A stretch of 5,360 bases of DNA from IDS-8 sp036381215 (lineage in GTDB: Bacteria > Pseudomonadota > Gammaproteobacteria > Steroidobacterales > Woeseiaceae): NCBI GenBank assembly GCA_036381215.1, contig DASVDF010000154.1, positions 1 through 5,360 of the forward strand, written 5' to 3'. Below, piece by piece: positions 1 through 5,360 of the stretch. Within the stretch, counting starts at the first letter, position 1. Every line of letters starts with the position of its first letter. The translations under genes were made by a program, and so were the position numbers. A model generated the notes under the pieces. The model was given only the letters and a program-made list of their open reading frames with translations. It had not been told where the DNA came from and did no database searches.

Positions 1-951
1 GAGATCGGCTCGGCGCACATCGTCCAGATCGTGCACCGGCCGGAAGTTCAGGAAGCATTGGCCGGCACCGTGGGTGTCTTCATGCCCTCGGCCTCGCAGG
101 ACCCGGAAGGCGTGGTCGCCGTCAGCCTCGGTGCGAAGGGCGTGATCGAGGTCCAGCTCACGGCGAGCGGCGAGCAATGGGGGCGCGGCCCCGGGAAGGA
201 CGTGCACTCCTCGCTCAAGGCCATGATCGACAGCCCTTCCTGGCACCTGGTGCATGCCCTGAACAGCCTGGTTTCGGCGGACGGCAACACCATCACCATC
301 GACGGCTATCCCAGGCCAAGGCCGATATCGTCCGCGGAAAAGAAAATGATCGCGGCGGCGGCGAAACGCCGCAATGAAGAGCAGATGAAGCAGCTGCTCA
401 GCACCGAGGTGTGGATCGACGACCTGCCTTTCGAGCAGGCGCTCGAGCGGCTCGTCTCGCAGCCGACGGTCAACATCGAGGGCCTCGTCGCGGGCTACAC
501 CGGACCGGGAGGGAAGACGGTGCTGCCGCACAAAGCCGAAGCGAAACTCGATCTCCGCCTCGTGCCGGACATGACGGCCGAAGGCGCGCTCGCGGCGCTG
601 AAGGCGCACCTCGCGAAGCACGGCTTCGGAGACATCGAGGTGAACATGTCCGGAGGCTACGATCCGACGGCGACCGACCTGTCGGCGCCGCTGATCCAGG
701 CAGAGATCGCGGTGCTGGAGCGCAACGGCATCGATCCGCTGATCTGGCCGCGCAACGCCGGTTCCTATCCCGGCTATATCTTTACCGGCGAACCGCTCAA
801 CCTCGCGTCGGGCCATTTCGGGCTCGGTCACGGCAGCGGCGCGCATGCGCCGGACGAGTATTTCGTGGTGGAGTCCTCCAATCCCGACATCGAGGGCTGG
901 GACGGCGCCGTCATGTCTTACGTCGAATACCTGTACGAGCTGGGGAAATAG
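1..951 (+). CDS. M20-family metallopeptidase (dipeptidase/deacylase type), C-terminal part
   Basis: This is the 3' part of a zinc-dependent M20 amidohydrolase of the ArgE/DapE/carnosinase group; the frame is open from base 1 and ends with TAG at 949-951, giving 316 visible residues. The first residues, EIGS, match the end of the family motif EEIGS, so the window appears to begin at or just after the catalytic Glu pair, and the earlier metal ligands (His and Asp) lie outside. The inserted dimerisation domain follows: an AKGVIEVQL strand, then DVHSS with His69 (counted from base 1), the position that in carnosinase-like enzymes completes the neighbouring subunit's active site. The catalytic domain resumes at roughly residue 240, and GHGSGAHAPDE carries the C-terminal metal-binding His282. 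This pattern indicates peptide-bond or N-acyl amide hydrolysis, but the exact substrate cannot be told. About 150-200 N-terminal residues are probably missing, so location and any signal peptide cannot be judged. The SDR gene starts 52 bases downstream on the same strand. Confidence 0.9.
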   Translation, partial: EIGSAHIVQIVHRPEVQEALAGTVGVFMPSASQDPEGVVAVSLGAKGVIEVQLTASGEQWGRGPGKDVHSSLKAMIDSPSWHLVHALNSLVSADGNTITIDGYPRPRPISSAEKKMIAAAAKRRNEEQMKQLLSTEVWIDDLPFEQALERLVSQPTVNIEGLVAGYTGPGGKTVLPHKAEAKLDLRLVPDMTAEGALAALKAHLAKHGFGDIEVNMSGGYDPTATDLSAPLIQAEIAVLERNGIDPLIWPRNAGSYPGYIFTGEPLNLASGHFGLGHGSGAHAPDEYFVVESSNPDIEGWDGAVMSYVEYLYELGK

Positions 952-990
952 CGCGGCGCCTCGAAGTCGGCCCCGGGTCCTTCGGCACGT

Positions 991-996
991 TACAAT
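991..996 (+). promoter_or_regulatory. Candidate -10 box for a leaderless SDR transcript
   Basis: TACAAT matches the sigma-70 -10 consensus at five of six positions and ends 7 bases before the ATG at 1004, so transcription would begin at or next to the start codon. No purine-rich ribosome binding site is present in the 52 bases between the M20 stop and this ATG, which fits a leaderless message. I could not find a good -35 hexamer at the usual spacing, so the call is tentative. Confidence 0.4.
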
Positions 997-1003
997 TTGC
1001 GCC

Positions 1004-1855
1004 ATGGACGGGGACTTCAGGGATCGGGTCGTCATCATCACCGGCGGCTCCGAGGGCGTCGGCGCCGCCGTCGCGCGGCGCTTCGCGGGCGCCGGTGCCC
1101 GCCTCGTGCTCGTCGCGCGCGGCCGCGAGAAGCTCGAACGTCTCGCCGCCGAGCTCGCCGGCGGAACCCGGGTCCTCACCGTTCCCATGGACGTCGCCGA
1201 CGAGGCGGCGTGCGGCGAGCTCCTCCGAACGGTCGAGCGCGAGCTCGGAGCCGTGCACGTGCTCGTCAACAACGCCGGCTATCACCGGCGCGGTCCGGTC
1301 GAAGCCGTCGACGCCGCCGAGCTCGGCCGCATGATCGACGTCAACCTGCGCGCGCCGATCGTCCTCTCACGCCTGGCCATGCCGCACCTGCGCAAGGCCG
1401 GCGGCGGCGCGATCATCAACGTGGCCTCACTCGCGGGCCGTACTCCGCTTCCCAATGCGGCGACGTACTCCGCGAGCAAATTCGGGCTGCGGGCCTTCAC
1501 CTTCGCGCTGGCGGAGGAGCTGGCCGGCTCGGGTATCAAAGTTGCCGCCGTATCGCCCGGGCCGATCGACACCGGCTTCATCATGGCGAACATCGACGCC
1601 GTCGCCGACATCACGTTCTCGCAGCCGCTCAGCACTCCGGACGAGGTCGCGCGAGCGGTGCTGGAGCTCTGCGTCAACGACGAGCGCGAGCGCACCATGC
1701 CGGCGTCGAGCCGCATCACGACGACGCTGTCCTACCTGTTTCCGGCGCTCGGCCGATGGATCCAGCCTGCGCTGACGCGCAAGGGACGGCGCGTCAAGGC
1801 TCGGCTCAAGGCCGAGATGGAGGCAAGGGCACGGCGCGAAAGCGGCGCGCCCTGA
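1004..1855 (+). CDS. Classical short-chain dehydrogenase/reductase (SDR), NADP-type
   Basis: This 283-residue protein is a cytosolic-type SDR oxidoreductase, interconverting a carbonyl and an alcohol with a nicotinamide cofactor. The Rossmann fold starts at once: TGGSEGVG at residues 13-20 is the glycine-rich TGxxxGxG loop, and Arg39 at the end of the second beta strand favours NADP(H). Asp63 follows in MDVAD, and NNAG is at 89-92. The catalytic tetrad is complete: Asn114, Ser142, Tyr155 and Lys159 (YSASK). SPGPIDT at 184-190 is the usual PG motif after beta 6. The length is slightly above the common 250 because of a C-terminal tail from about residue 240 that is very rich in Arg and Lys. ATG 1004 was chosen because it puts the first beta strand at residues 8-12; the frame is open further upstream, but that reading overlaps the M20 gene and looks non-coding. 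The substrate cannot be predicted. The gene lies downstream of M20 on the same strand but probably has its own promoter. Confidence 0.92.
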   Translation: MDGDFRDRVVIITGGSEGVGAAVARRFAGAGARLVLVARGREKLERLAAELAGGTRVLTVPMDVADEAACGELLRTVERELGAVHVLVNNAGYHRRGPVEAVDAAELGRMIDVNLRAPIVLSRLAMPHLRKAGGGAIINVASLAGRTPLPNAATYSASKFGLRAFTFALAEELAGSGIKVAAVSPGPIDTGFIMANIDAVADITFSQPLSTPDEVARAVLELCVNDERERTMPASSRITTTLSYLFPALGRWIQPALTRKGRRVKARLKAEMEARARRESGAP

Positions 1856-1889
1856 CGTTCGGAAGTTAATGGAGAGGCAATCTATTGTC

Positions 1890-1917
1890 GGAAGGCCTTC
1901 CCGGACTGACGTCAGTC
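1890..1917. repeat. Two adjacent perfect palindromes
   Basis: GGAAGGCCTTCC (1890-1901) and GACTGACGTCAGTC (1904-1917) are each perfectly self-complementary and are separated by only two bases. They begin 34 bases after the SDR stop. No T-tract follows on the plus strand, so a standard intrinsic terminator is not supported. Dyad-symmetric sites of this size are typical of binding sites for dimeric regulators such as TetR or GntR types, but no regulator gene is in the window and the role is inferred only from symmetry. Confidence 0.5.
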
Positions 1918-2351
1918 TCGTCGTTTGCTGATCCAGCCGGTGGTATAGCGTGTCATGGGTTCCTGTCTCGAGGTCCCCCCGGAAGTGTCATCGGAGCTCC
2001 TCTTTCTATTCTCGAATACCACTCCAAATCCCGAAAGGCAGGGTGGGCACTATCGATTCTCAGCTGACTACAACCGTTCAGGTAAGGTGTCGTGGAGGGA
2101 CAGAGATCGCACAATCGCAGCCGCACTCTGCAGACAATTCGGCCTGTCCTCGAATGGTAAGTTACAAAACAAGCCAATCTGGCTGAACGGCAAGACGTCG
2201 TATGCGCTCTGGAAAGATCTGTGCCTGGGCGTCTATCACCCGATCTATTTCCCCGGTGCATTTCCATGGCGCAAAAGCATGGCAGAAAATAATACGGGCC
2301 GTTAACCATGCCGTGACGTGTCCGCGCGGGAAGGCGACAGGCCCGGCATCT

Positions 2352-2357
2352 GGAGGT
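2352..2357 (+). promoter_or_regulatory. Strong ribosome binding site that fixes the decarboxylase start
   Basis: GGAGGT is a perfect match to the anti-Shine-Dalgarno core and stands 6 bases before the ATG at 2364. It decides the start in a frame that is open much further upstream (to at least 2202): the upstream residues show no family similarity, whereas the protein beginning at 2364 has the expected N-terminus of the family. Confidence 0.85.
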
Positions 2358-2363
2358 CGGAAC

Positions 2364-3782
2364 ATGGACAATTCATCCTTCCGTCATTGGGCGGTGCACG
2401 CCGCCGAATGGGCCGCGGATTATCGGGCTTCCCTCGCCGACCGGCCGGTTCGGGCGCAGAGCGCGCCGGGCGCCGTCGCTGCGCAGCTCCCGCGTCAGGC
2501 GCCGGAGACGGCGGAAGACATGCGGGCGATCTTCGCCGACTTCGAGCGCATCATCCTGCCGGGCATCACGCATTGGCAGCACCCGCGTTTCTTTGCCTAT
2601 TTTCCCGCCAATGCGAGCCCAGTTTCGGTCGTTGCGGAGATCCTCGTGTCCGCGATGGCGGCGCAGTGCATGCTGTGGCAGACCTCCCCGGCGGCAACCG
2701 AGCTCGAGACCGTGGTGCTGCAGTGGCTGCGGCAGGCGCTCGGCTTGCCGGAGGGCTTTCACGGAGTCATCCAGGACTCCGCTTCCTCGGCGACCCTGGC
2801 CGCCATCCTGACCATGCGCGAACGGGCTCTCGGCTTTGCGGGCAACAGGGAGGGGCTCGCCGCGCACCCGAAGGTCAGGATCTATGCTTCTGCCCAGGCG
2901 CATTCGTCGATCGATAAAGCGGTATGGATCGCGGGCGTCGGGCAGGACAATCTCGTCAAGATTCCGACCGCCGGGCCGGCCTCCGCCATGGACGTCGAGG
3001 CGCTGGAGGCCGCCATCACGAGAGACCTTGCCGCCGGCATGCTGCCCGCGGGCATCGTCGCCTGCGTCGGCGGCACCAGCATCGGCGCCATCGATGACGT
3101 GGCGGGTGTGGCCGCCGTTGCCCGGCGCCACGGCCTCTATGTGCACGTCGATGCCGCCTGGGCGGGCGCCGCGATGATCTGCCCGGAGTTCCGGCCTTTT
3201 TGGGCCGGTATCGAGTCGGCCGACAGCCTTGTCGTCAATCCGCACAAATGGCTCGGCGCGCAATTCGACTGCTCTGCGCATTTCGTGCGCGATCCCGAAG
3301 CGCTGGTGCGCACGCTCGGCATTCAGCCGGATTACCTCAAGACGCACGGCCGGGAAGGAATCATCAACTACAGCGAATGGTCTGTCCCGCTCGGCAGGCG
3401 CTTCCGTGCCCTGAAGCTGTGGTTTTTGCTGCGCGGCCATGGCATGGAGGGGCTGCGAAGCATGATTCGCGACCACGTGCGCTGGTCGCAGGAGCTCGCG
3501 CGGCGCCTCGACGCCGAGCCCGGCTTCTCGCTGGTGACGCCGCCGGTCCTGTCGCTGTTCACGTTCCGCCACGATCCGGGCGACGGGCGGGACCTCGATG
3601 CCCACAACCTGGCCCTCGTCTCGTCGATCAACGACGATGGGCAGCTATACCTGACCCAGACGCGGGTCGACGGCCGGGTCGCCATCCGTTTCCAGGTCGG
3701 CTCGATGGCGACGACGGAAGAGGATGTCGCCCTGGCCTTCGACGTCATACGCGACCTCGCGCTCAGGCAGGCAGCAACATGA
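2364..3782 (+). CDS. Group II PLP-dependent decarboxylase, aromatic-L-amino-acid decarboxylase type
   Basis: The protein has 472 residues, the usual length of bacterial DOPA/aromatic amino-acid decarboxylases, and resembles Pseudomonas putida DDC along its whole length. It should remove CO2 from an L-amino acid to give the amine, as a cytosolic PLP-dependent dimer. Family landmarks appear in order: an N-terminal helix with ADYR and RPV (residues 18-29), HWQHPRFFAYFPAN (70-83), SWQSSPA-like LWQTSPAATELE (104-115), IQDSASSAT (136-144), AHSSIDKA with PLP-stacking His180, VDAAWAG with Asp263, which contacts the pyridine nitrogen, and NPHKWLG with the Schiff-base Lys295. Tyr324 in the mobile loop (PDYLK) aligns with Tyr332 of mammalian DDC; Tyr there together with His at the stacking position favours decarboxylation over the aldehyde-synthase side reaction. 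PLGRRFRALKLWF (342-354) is also conserved. Tyrosine, phenylalanine, tryptophan or DOPA are plausible substrates, but sequence alone does not choose. The pterin dehydratase gene follows after 117 bases. Confidence 0.93.
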   Translation: MDNSSFRHWAVHAAEWAADYRASLADRPVRAQSAPGAVAAQLPRQAPETAEDMRAIFADFERIILPGITHWQHPRFFAYFPANASPVSVVAEILVSAMAAQCMLWQTSPAATELETVVLQWLRQALGLPEGFHGVIQDSASSATLAAILTMRERALGFAGNREGLAAHPKVRIYASAQAHSSIDKAVWIAGVGQDNLVKIPTAGPASAMDVEALEAAITRDLAAGMLPAGIVACVGGTSIGAIDDVAGVAAVARRHGLYVHVDAAWAGAAMICPEFRPFWAGIESADSLVVNPHKWLGAQFDCSAHFVRDPEALVRTLGIQPDYLKTHGREGIINYSEWSVPLGRRFRALKLWFLLRGHGMEGLRSMIRDHVRWSQELARRLDAEPGFSLVTPPVLSLFTFRHDPGDGRDLDAHNLALVSSINDDGQLYLTQTRVDGRVAIRFQVGSMATTEEDVALAFDVIRDLALRQAAT

Positions 3783-3899
3783 CGTCCACCCGCGAAGGCA
3801 CCAGCCCGCTCTCGAAACTCGGCCGAACATCGTTTTCGTGAGCTCATTGCTCTATCCTCAAAGGGTAGACCCTCCGATAGACCCGGGCGGTGCAAGCGC
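3783..3899 (+). other. Short spacer between decarboxylase and pterin dehydratase
   Basis: The spacer holds a small dyad, AGGGT-AG-ACCCT (3862-3873), and a repeated TAGACCC heptamer (3866-3872 and 3878-3884) with a 12-base period. No T-run follows, so it is not a standard terminator. I found no convincing sigma-70 promoter; TATCCT at 3853-3858 is a weak -10-like match without a -35. A 20-codon frame starting at 3779 covers the first half. Whether the dehydratase is co-transcribed with the decarboxylase cannot be decided from this. Confidence 0.4.
3886..3892 (+). promoter_or_regulatory. Ribosome binding site of the pterin dehydratase gene
   Basis: GGCGGTG differs from the ideal GGAGGTG at one base and lies 7 bases before the ATG at 3900, which supports that start. 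Confidence 0.55.
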
Positions 3900-4181
3900 A
3901 TGGCACAGAAGCTTTCAGACACCGACATAGAGCAGCGGCTTCGCGAGCTCGATGGCTGGTCGCTCGCGGACGGCAAGCTCGTGCGCGAGTTCAAGTTCGA
4001 GGATTTCGTGGGCGCGTTCGGGTTCATGACCCGCGCGGCCATGCACGCCGAGAAGATGGATCATCACCCGGAGTGGTCGAACGTCTACAACAAGGTCCGT
4101 GTCCAGCTCGTCACGCATAGCGCCGGCGGCCTCACCGAGCTCGACTTCACGCTCGCGAAGCAGCTCGACGAGCTCCTGTAG
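3900..4181 (+). CDS. phhB: Pterin-4a-carbinolamine dehydratase
   Basis: This complete 93-residue protein belongs to the PCD/DCoH family, which dehydrates 4a-hydroxytetrahydrobiopterin to the quinonoid dihydropterin and so recycles the cofactor after each turnover of phenylalanine (or another aromatic) hydroxylase in the cytoplasm. The family signature is clear: LDGW at 17-20, FMTRAAMHAEKMDHHPEW at 42-59, VYNKVRVQLVTH at 62-73 and a C-terminal LTELDFTLA. His55, His56 and His73 have the same spacing as the catalytic His61, His62 and His79 of the mammalian enzyme, so it should be active. Length is normal for a bacterial member. No phhA hydroxylase is visible, so the hydroxylase partner must be encoded elsewhere or the protein may act as a general pterin-handling enzyme; the gene symbol is given on family grounds. 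The neighbouring aromatic decarboxylase hints at a shared amino-acid theme. The last codon and the stop (CTG TAG, 4176-4181) lie inside a REP-like repeat. Confidence 0.93.
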   Translation: MAQKLSDTDIEQRLRELDGWSLADGKLVREFKFEDFVGAFGFMTRAAMHAEKMDHHPEWSNVYNKVRVQLVTHSAGGLTELDFTLAKQLDELL

Positions 4182-4309
4182 GAGCGCGCATTGCGCGCGA
4201 CCAAACGACCCGGGGGGGCGCTCGCTGGCGGGTCCCTGCAGGTCTGGACCCCTCGCGGTGCTGCTCGCAGTACACGCGCTCGATCGCGCGCGATGCGCGC
4301 TCCTACAGG
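4175..4309. repeat. Inverted pair of REP-like elements (BIME) between convergent genes
   Basis: The left arm (4175-4200) and the right arm (4284-4309) are reverse complements over 26 bases with a single mismatch (4192 against 4292). Each begins, in its own orientation, CCTGTAGGAGCGCGC and contains its own hairpin: GCGCGC-ATT-GCGCGC at 4184-4198, and GCGCGC-GAT-GCGCGC at 4286-4300. This is the layout of REP sequences known in Pseudomonas and Xanthomonadaceae, usually outside genes and often paired head to tail. Between the arms is a further small stem, GGGTCC (4230-4235) with GGACCC (4246-4251), enclosing CTGCAG. Lying between two convergent genes, the paired arms could fold into a long stem and act as a bidirectional RNA 3' end or transcript stabiliser, although no T-tract is present. 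Both genes end within the arms. Confidence 0.85.
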
Positions 4310-5360
4310 GCCGCGAAAGCGTCGCGGGTGAGGTTTTCGCAGCCGTCCGGCAGCACGCGCACGTTGTCCTCGATGCGGATGCCGCCGAAGGGGCGCAGGC
4401 GGTCGATGCGCTCGCGGTTCACCATCTGCGCCGCCGGCGTGCCCTCGAGATTGGCGAGCAGCAGGTCGATGAAGTAGAGCCCCGGCTCGATCGTCAGCAC
4501 CATGTCCGGCTCGAGGCGGCGCGTGAGGCGCAGCCAGGGATGCCCGCTCGGCCGGTCGATGGTCCGGCCGCTCTCGTCGGCCATGAAGCCGCCGACGTCG
4601 TGCACCTGGATGCCGAGCAGGTGGCCGAGCCCGTGCGGCAGGAACGCGCTCGTCACGCCGTTCCCGATCAGCGCGTCCGCGCTGCCGGTCGCGAGGCCCG
4701 CTTCGGTGAGCACGCCGGCGAGCTTCCGGTGCGCCTCGAGGTGCAGGTCGATGAACTCCACTCCGGCGCGCACCTCGGCCACGAGCTCCCGCTGGAGGCG
4801 GTCCATGCGCGCGATCAGTTCGGAGAATTCGGCCGAGCCGAAGGACCACGTGCGCGTGACGTCGGAGGCGTAGCCGTTGACGCGCGCCCCCGCGTCGATC
4901 AAGAGCGAGCGCAGCTCGGCCGGTGCTTCGCGCGCCTGGTGCTGGTAGTGCAGCACCGCGGCGTTCTCGTTCAACGCGACGATGTTGTCGTACGGCAGCT
5001 CGCGTTCCGTATGCGATACGGCGCGGCAGTACGCGAGGTGGATCTCGTACTCCGGCGCGCCGGCACGGAATGCCTCCTCCGCCGCCGTGTGCCCGCGCAC
5101 CGCGCGCCGGCTCGCGCCGCGCATGCACTCGAGCTCGTAACCGGTCTTCACGGCGCGAGCGTGATGCAGGAGGTTCAGCACGCTGCTCGGGTTGATGCGC
5201 TCGATGCCGAACGCCTGCGCAGGCTCGTCGATCTTGCCGAGGAGGATGCAATGCTCGCGATCCTGCGGGAGGTGCCGCGCGACTTCACTTCCGTCCCGCA
5301 CCGTGCGGATGTCGAACTCGCCCACCCAGAACCCCGTCGGCGTCTCCGGCGGGCGATGCC
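4303..5360 (-). CDS. pepQ: Xaa-Pro dipeptidase (prolidase), M24 family, N-terminus missing
   Basis: The frame runs from the window end to a TAG at 4303-4305, giving 351 residues that align closely with E. coli PepQ (443 residues); about 90 N-terminal residues lie beyond the window. GTG 5323-5325 is only an internal codon: the upstream in-frame residues (HRPPETPTGFW) still match PepQ, so no start should be placed there. The enzyme cleaves dipeptides with C-terminal proline in the cytoplasm using two metal ions, usually manganese. The pita-bread metal ligands are all present and spaced as in E. coli (Asp246, Asp257, His339, Glu384, Glu423): Asp in LLIDAG (codon 4894-4896), Asp in ASDVTRT (4861-4863), the second His of LPHGLGH (4621-4623), Glu in TIEPGLYF, and Glu in GIRIEDN. 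The VHD His is also conserved. It converges on the pterin dehydratase gene and its CTG TAG end lies inside the right REP-like arm. PepQ of this type is mainly gammaproteobacterial. Confidence 0.94.
   Translation of the reverse strand, partial: HRPPETPTGFWVGEFDIRTVRDGSEVARHLPQDREHCILLGKIDEPAQAFGIERINPSSVLNLLHHARAVKTGYELECMRGASRRAVRGHTAAEEAFRAGAPEYEIHLAYCRAVSHTERELPYDNIVALNENAAVLHYQHQAREAPAELRSLLIDAGARVNGYASDVTRTWSFGSAEFSELIARMDRLQRELVAEVRAGVEFIDLHLEAHRKLAGVLTEAGLATGSADALIGNGVTSAFLPHGLGHLLGIQVHDVGGFMADESGRTIDRPSGHPWLRLTRRLEPDMVLTIEPGLYFIDLLLANLEGTPAAQMVNRERIDRLRPFGGIRIEDNVRVLPDGCENLTRDAFAAL

Larger units (their letters stand above)
1856..2363. other. Long intergenic region, lower GC, no convincing gene
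   Basis: These 508 bases separate the SDR gene from the decarboxylase. By eye the stretch 1950-2300 is close to 50% GC, whereas the flanking genes are clearly higher. Several overlapping open frames exist on both strands (for example 1955-2305 plus and 1953-2309 minus), but none has a recognisable domain, a clear ribosome binding site or the strong G/C-ending codon pattern of the real genes. Two perfect palindromes lie at 1890-1917, and an AATAAT box resembling a -10 element is at 2288-2293 without a good -35 partner. The likeliest reading is a regulatory leader or upstream region of the decarboxylase, or a decayed or acquired segment. No transposase, tRNA or known riboswitch was recognised. 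Confidence 0.6.

Noticed and set aside
1869..1931. 20-codon ATG frame just after the SDR stop
   Set aside because: The spacing from GGAAG to the ATG is only about 3 bases and the peptide is uninformative.
1885..2067. 60-codon frame starting TTG with GGAGAGG 7 bases upstream
   Set aside because: The purine run is suggestive, but the start is rare, the predicted peptide has no family resemblance, and the frame runs through both palindromes.
1955..2305. 116-codon open frame on the plus strand in the SDR-decarboxylase gap
   Set aside because: No recognised domain, no clear ribosome binding site, and no G/C-ending codon bias like the real genes; an opposite-strand frame of similar length covers the same bases, as expected in lower-stop-density DNA.
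2373..3605. 410-codon open frame on the minus strand
   Set aside because: It lies entirely antisense to the well-supported decarboxylase; long antisense frames are common in high-GC genes, and its sequence is rich in Arg, Gly and Ala without a motif.
3862..3873. Intrinsic terminator after the decarboxylase
   Set aside because: The dyad is only 5 bp and is not followed by a T-run on the plus strand.
4175..4309. CRISPR or insertion-sequence end
   Set aside because: There are only two copies, inverted rather than direct, with internal hairpins and no transposase; a REP pair explains them better.
4085..5251. 388-codon minus-strand frame overlapping pepQ
   Set aside because: It is an out-of-frame reading of pepQ with Arg/Ala-rich low-complexity sequence, whereas the pepQ frame retains all five metal ligands.

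Overview
The window looks like a stretch of chromosome from a high-GC proteobacterium, most likely a gammaproteobacterium. Three things support this: strongly G/C-ending codons in the recognisable genes, an Escherichia coli-type PepQ Xaa-Pro dipeptidase, and a pair of inverted REP-like repeats of the TGTAGGAGCGCGC type familiar from Xanthomonadaceae and Pseudomonas genomes. No mobile-element gene, CRISPR array, rRNA or tRNA was recognised.

Layout. (1) Bases 1-951, plus strand: the 3' part of an M20-family metallopeptidase whose N-terminal catalytic half lies before the window. (2) Bases 1004-1855, plus: a complete classical short-chain dehydrogenase/reductase with an apparent leaderless start. 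(3) Bases 1856-2363: a gap of about 500 bases, visibly less GC-rich than its flanks, with two back-to-back perfect palindromes at its left end and no convincing gene. (4) Bases 2364-3782, plus: a complete group II PLP-dependent decarboxylase of the aromatic-L-amino-acid decarboxylase type with a strong ribosome binding site. (5) Bases 3900-4181, plus: a complete pterin-4a-carbinolamine dehydratase. (6) Bases 4175-4309: an inverted pair of REP-like repeats between two convergent genes; both genes take their stop codon from the repeat. (7) Bases 4303-5360, minus: PepQ, cut off at its N-terminus by the window end.

Together these are mainly amino-acid and peptide metabolism genes: two peptidases (M20 and PepQ), an amino-acid decarboxylase, and a dehydratase that recycles the pterin cofactor of aromatic amino-acid hydroxylases. 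The decarboxylase and the dehydratase could belong to one aromatic amino-acid theme, but they are 117 bases apart, no hydroxylase is visible, and the link is inference. I see no evidence for a new defence, mobile or biosynthetic system. The points most worth a second look are the stop-codon-donating repeats, the palindrome pair with the lower-GC gap before the decarboxylase, and the decarboxylase's undetermined substrate.
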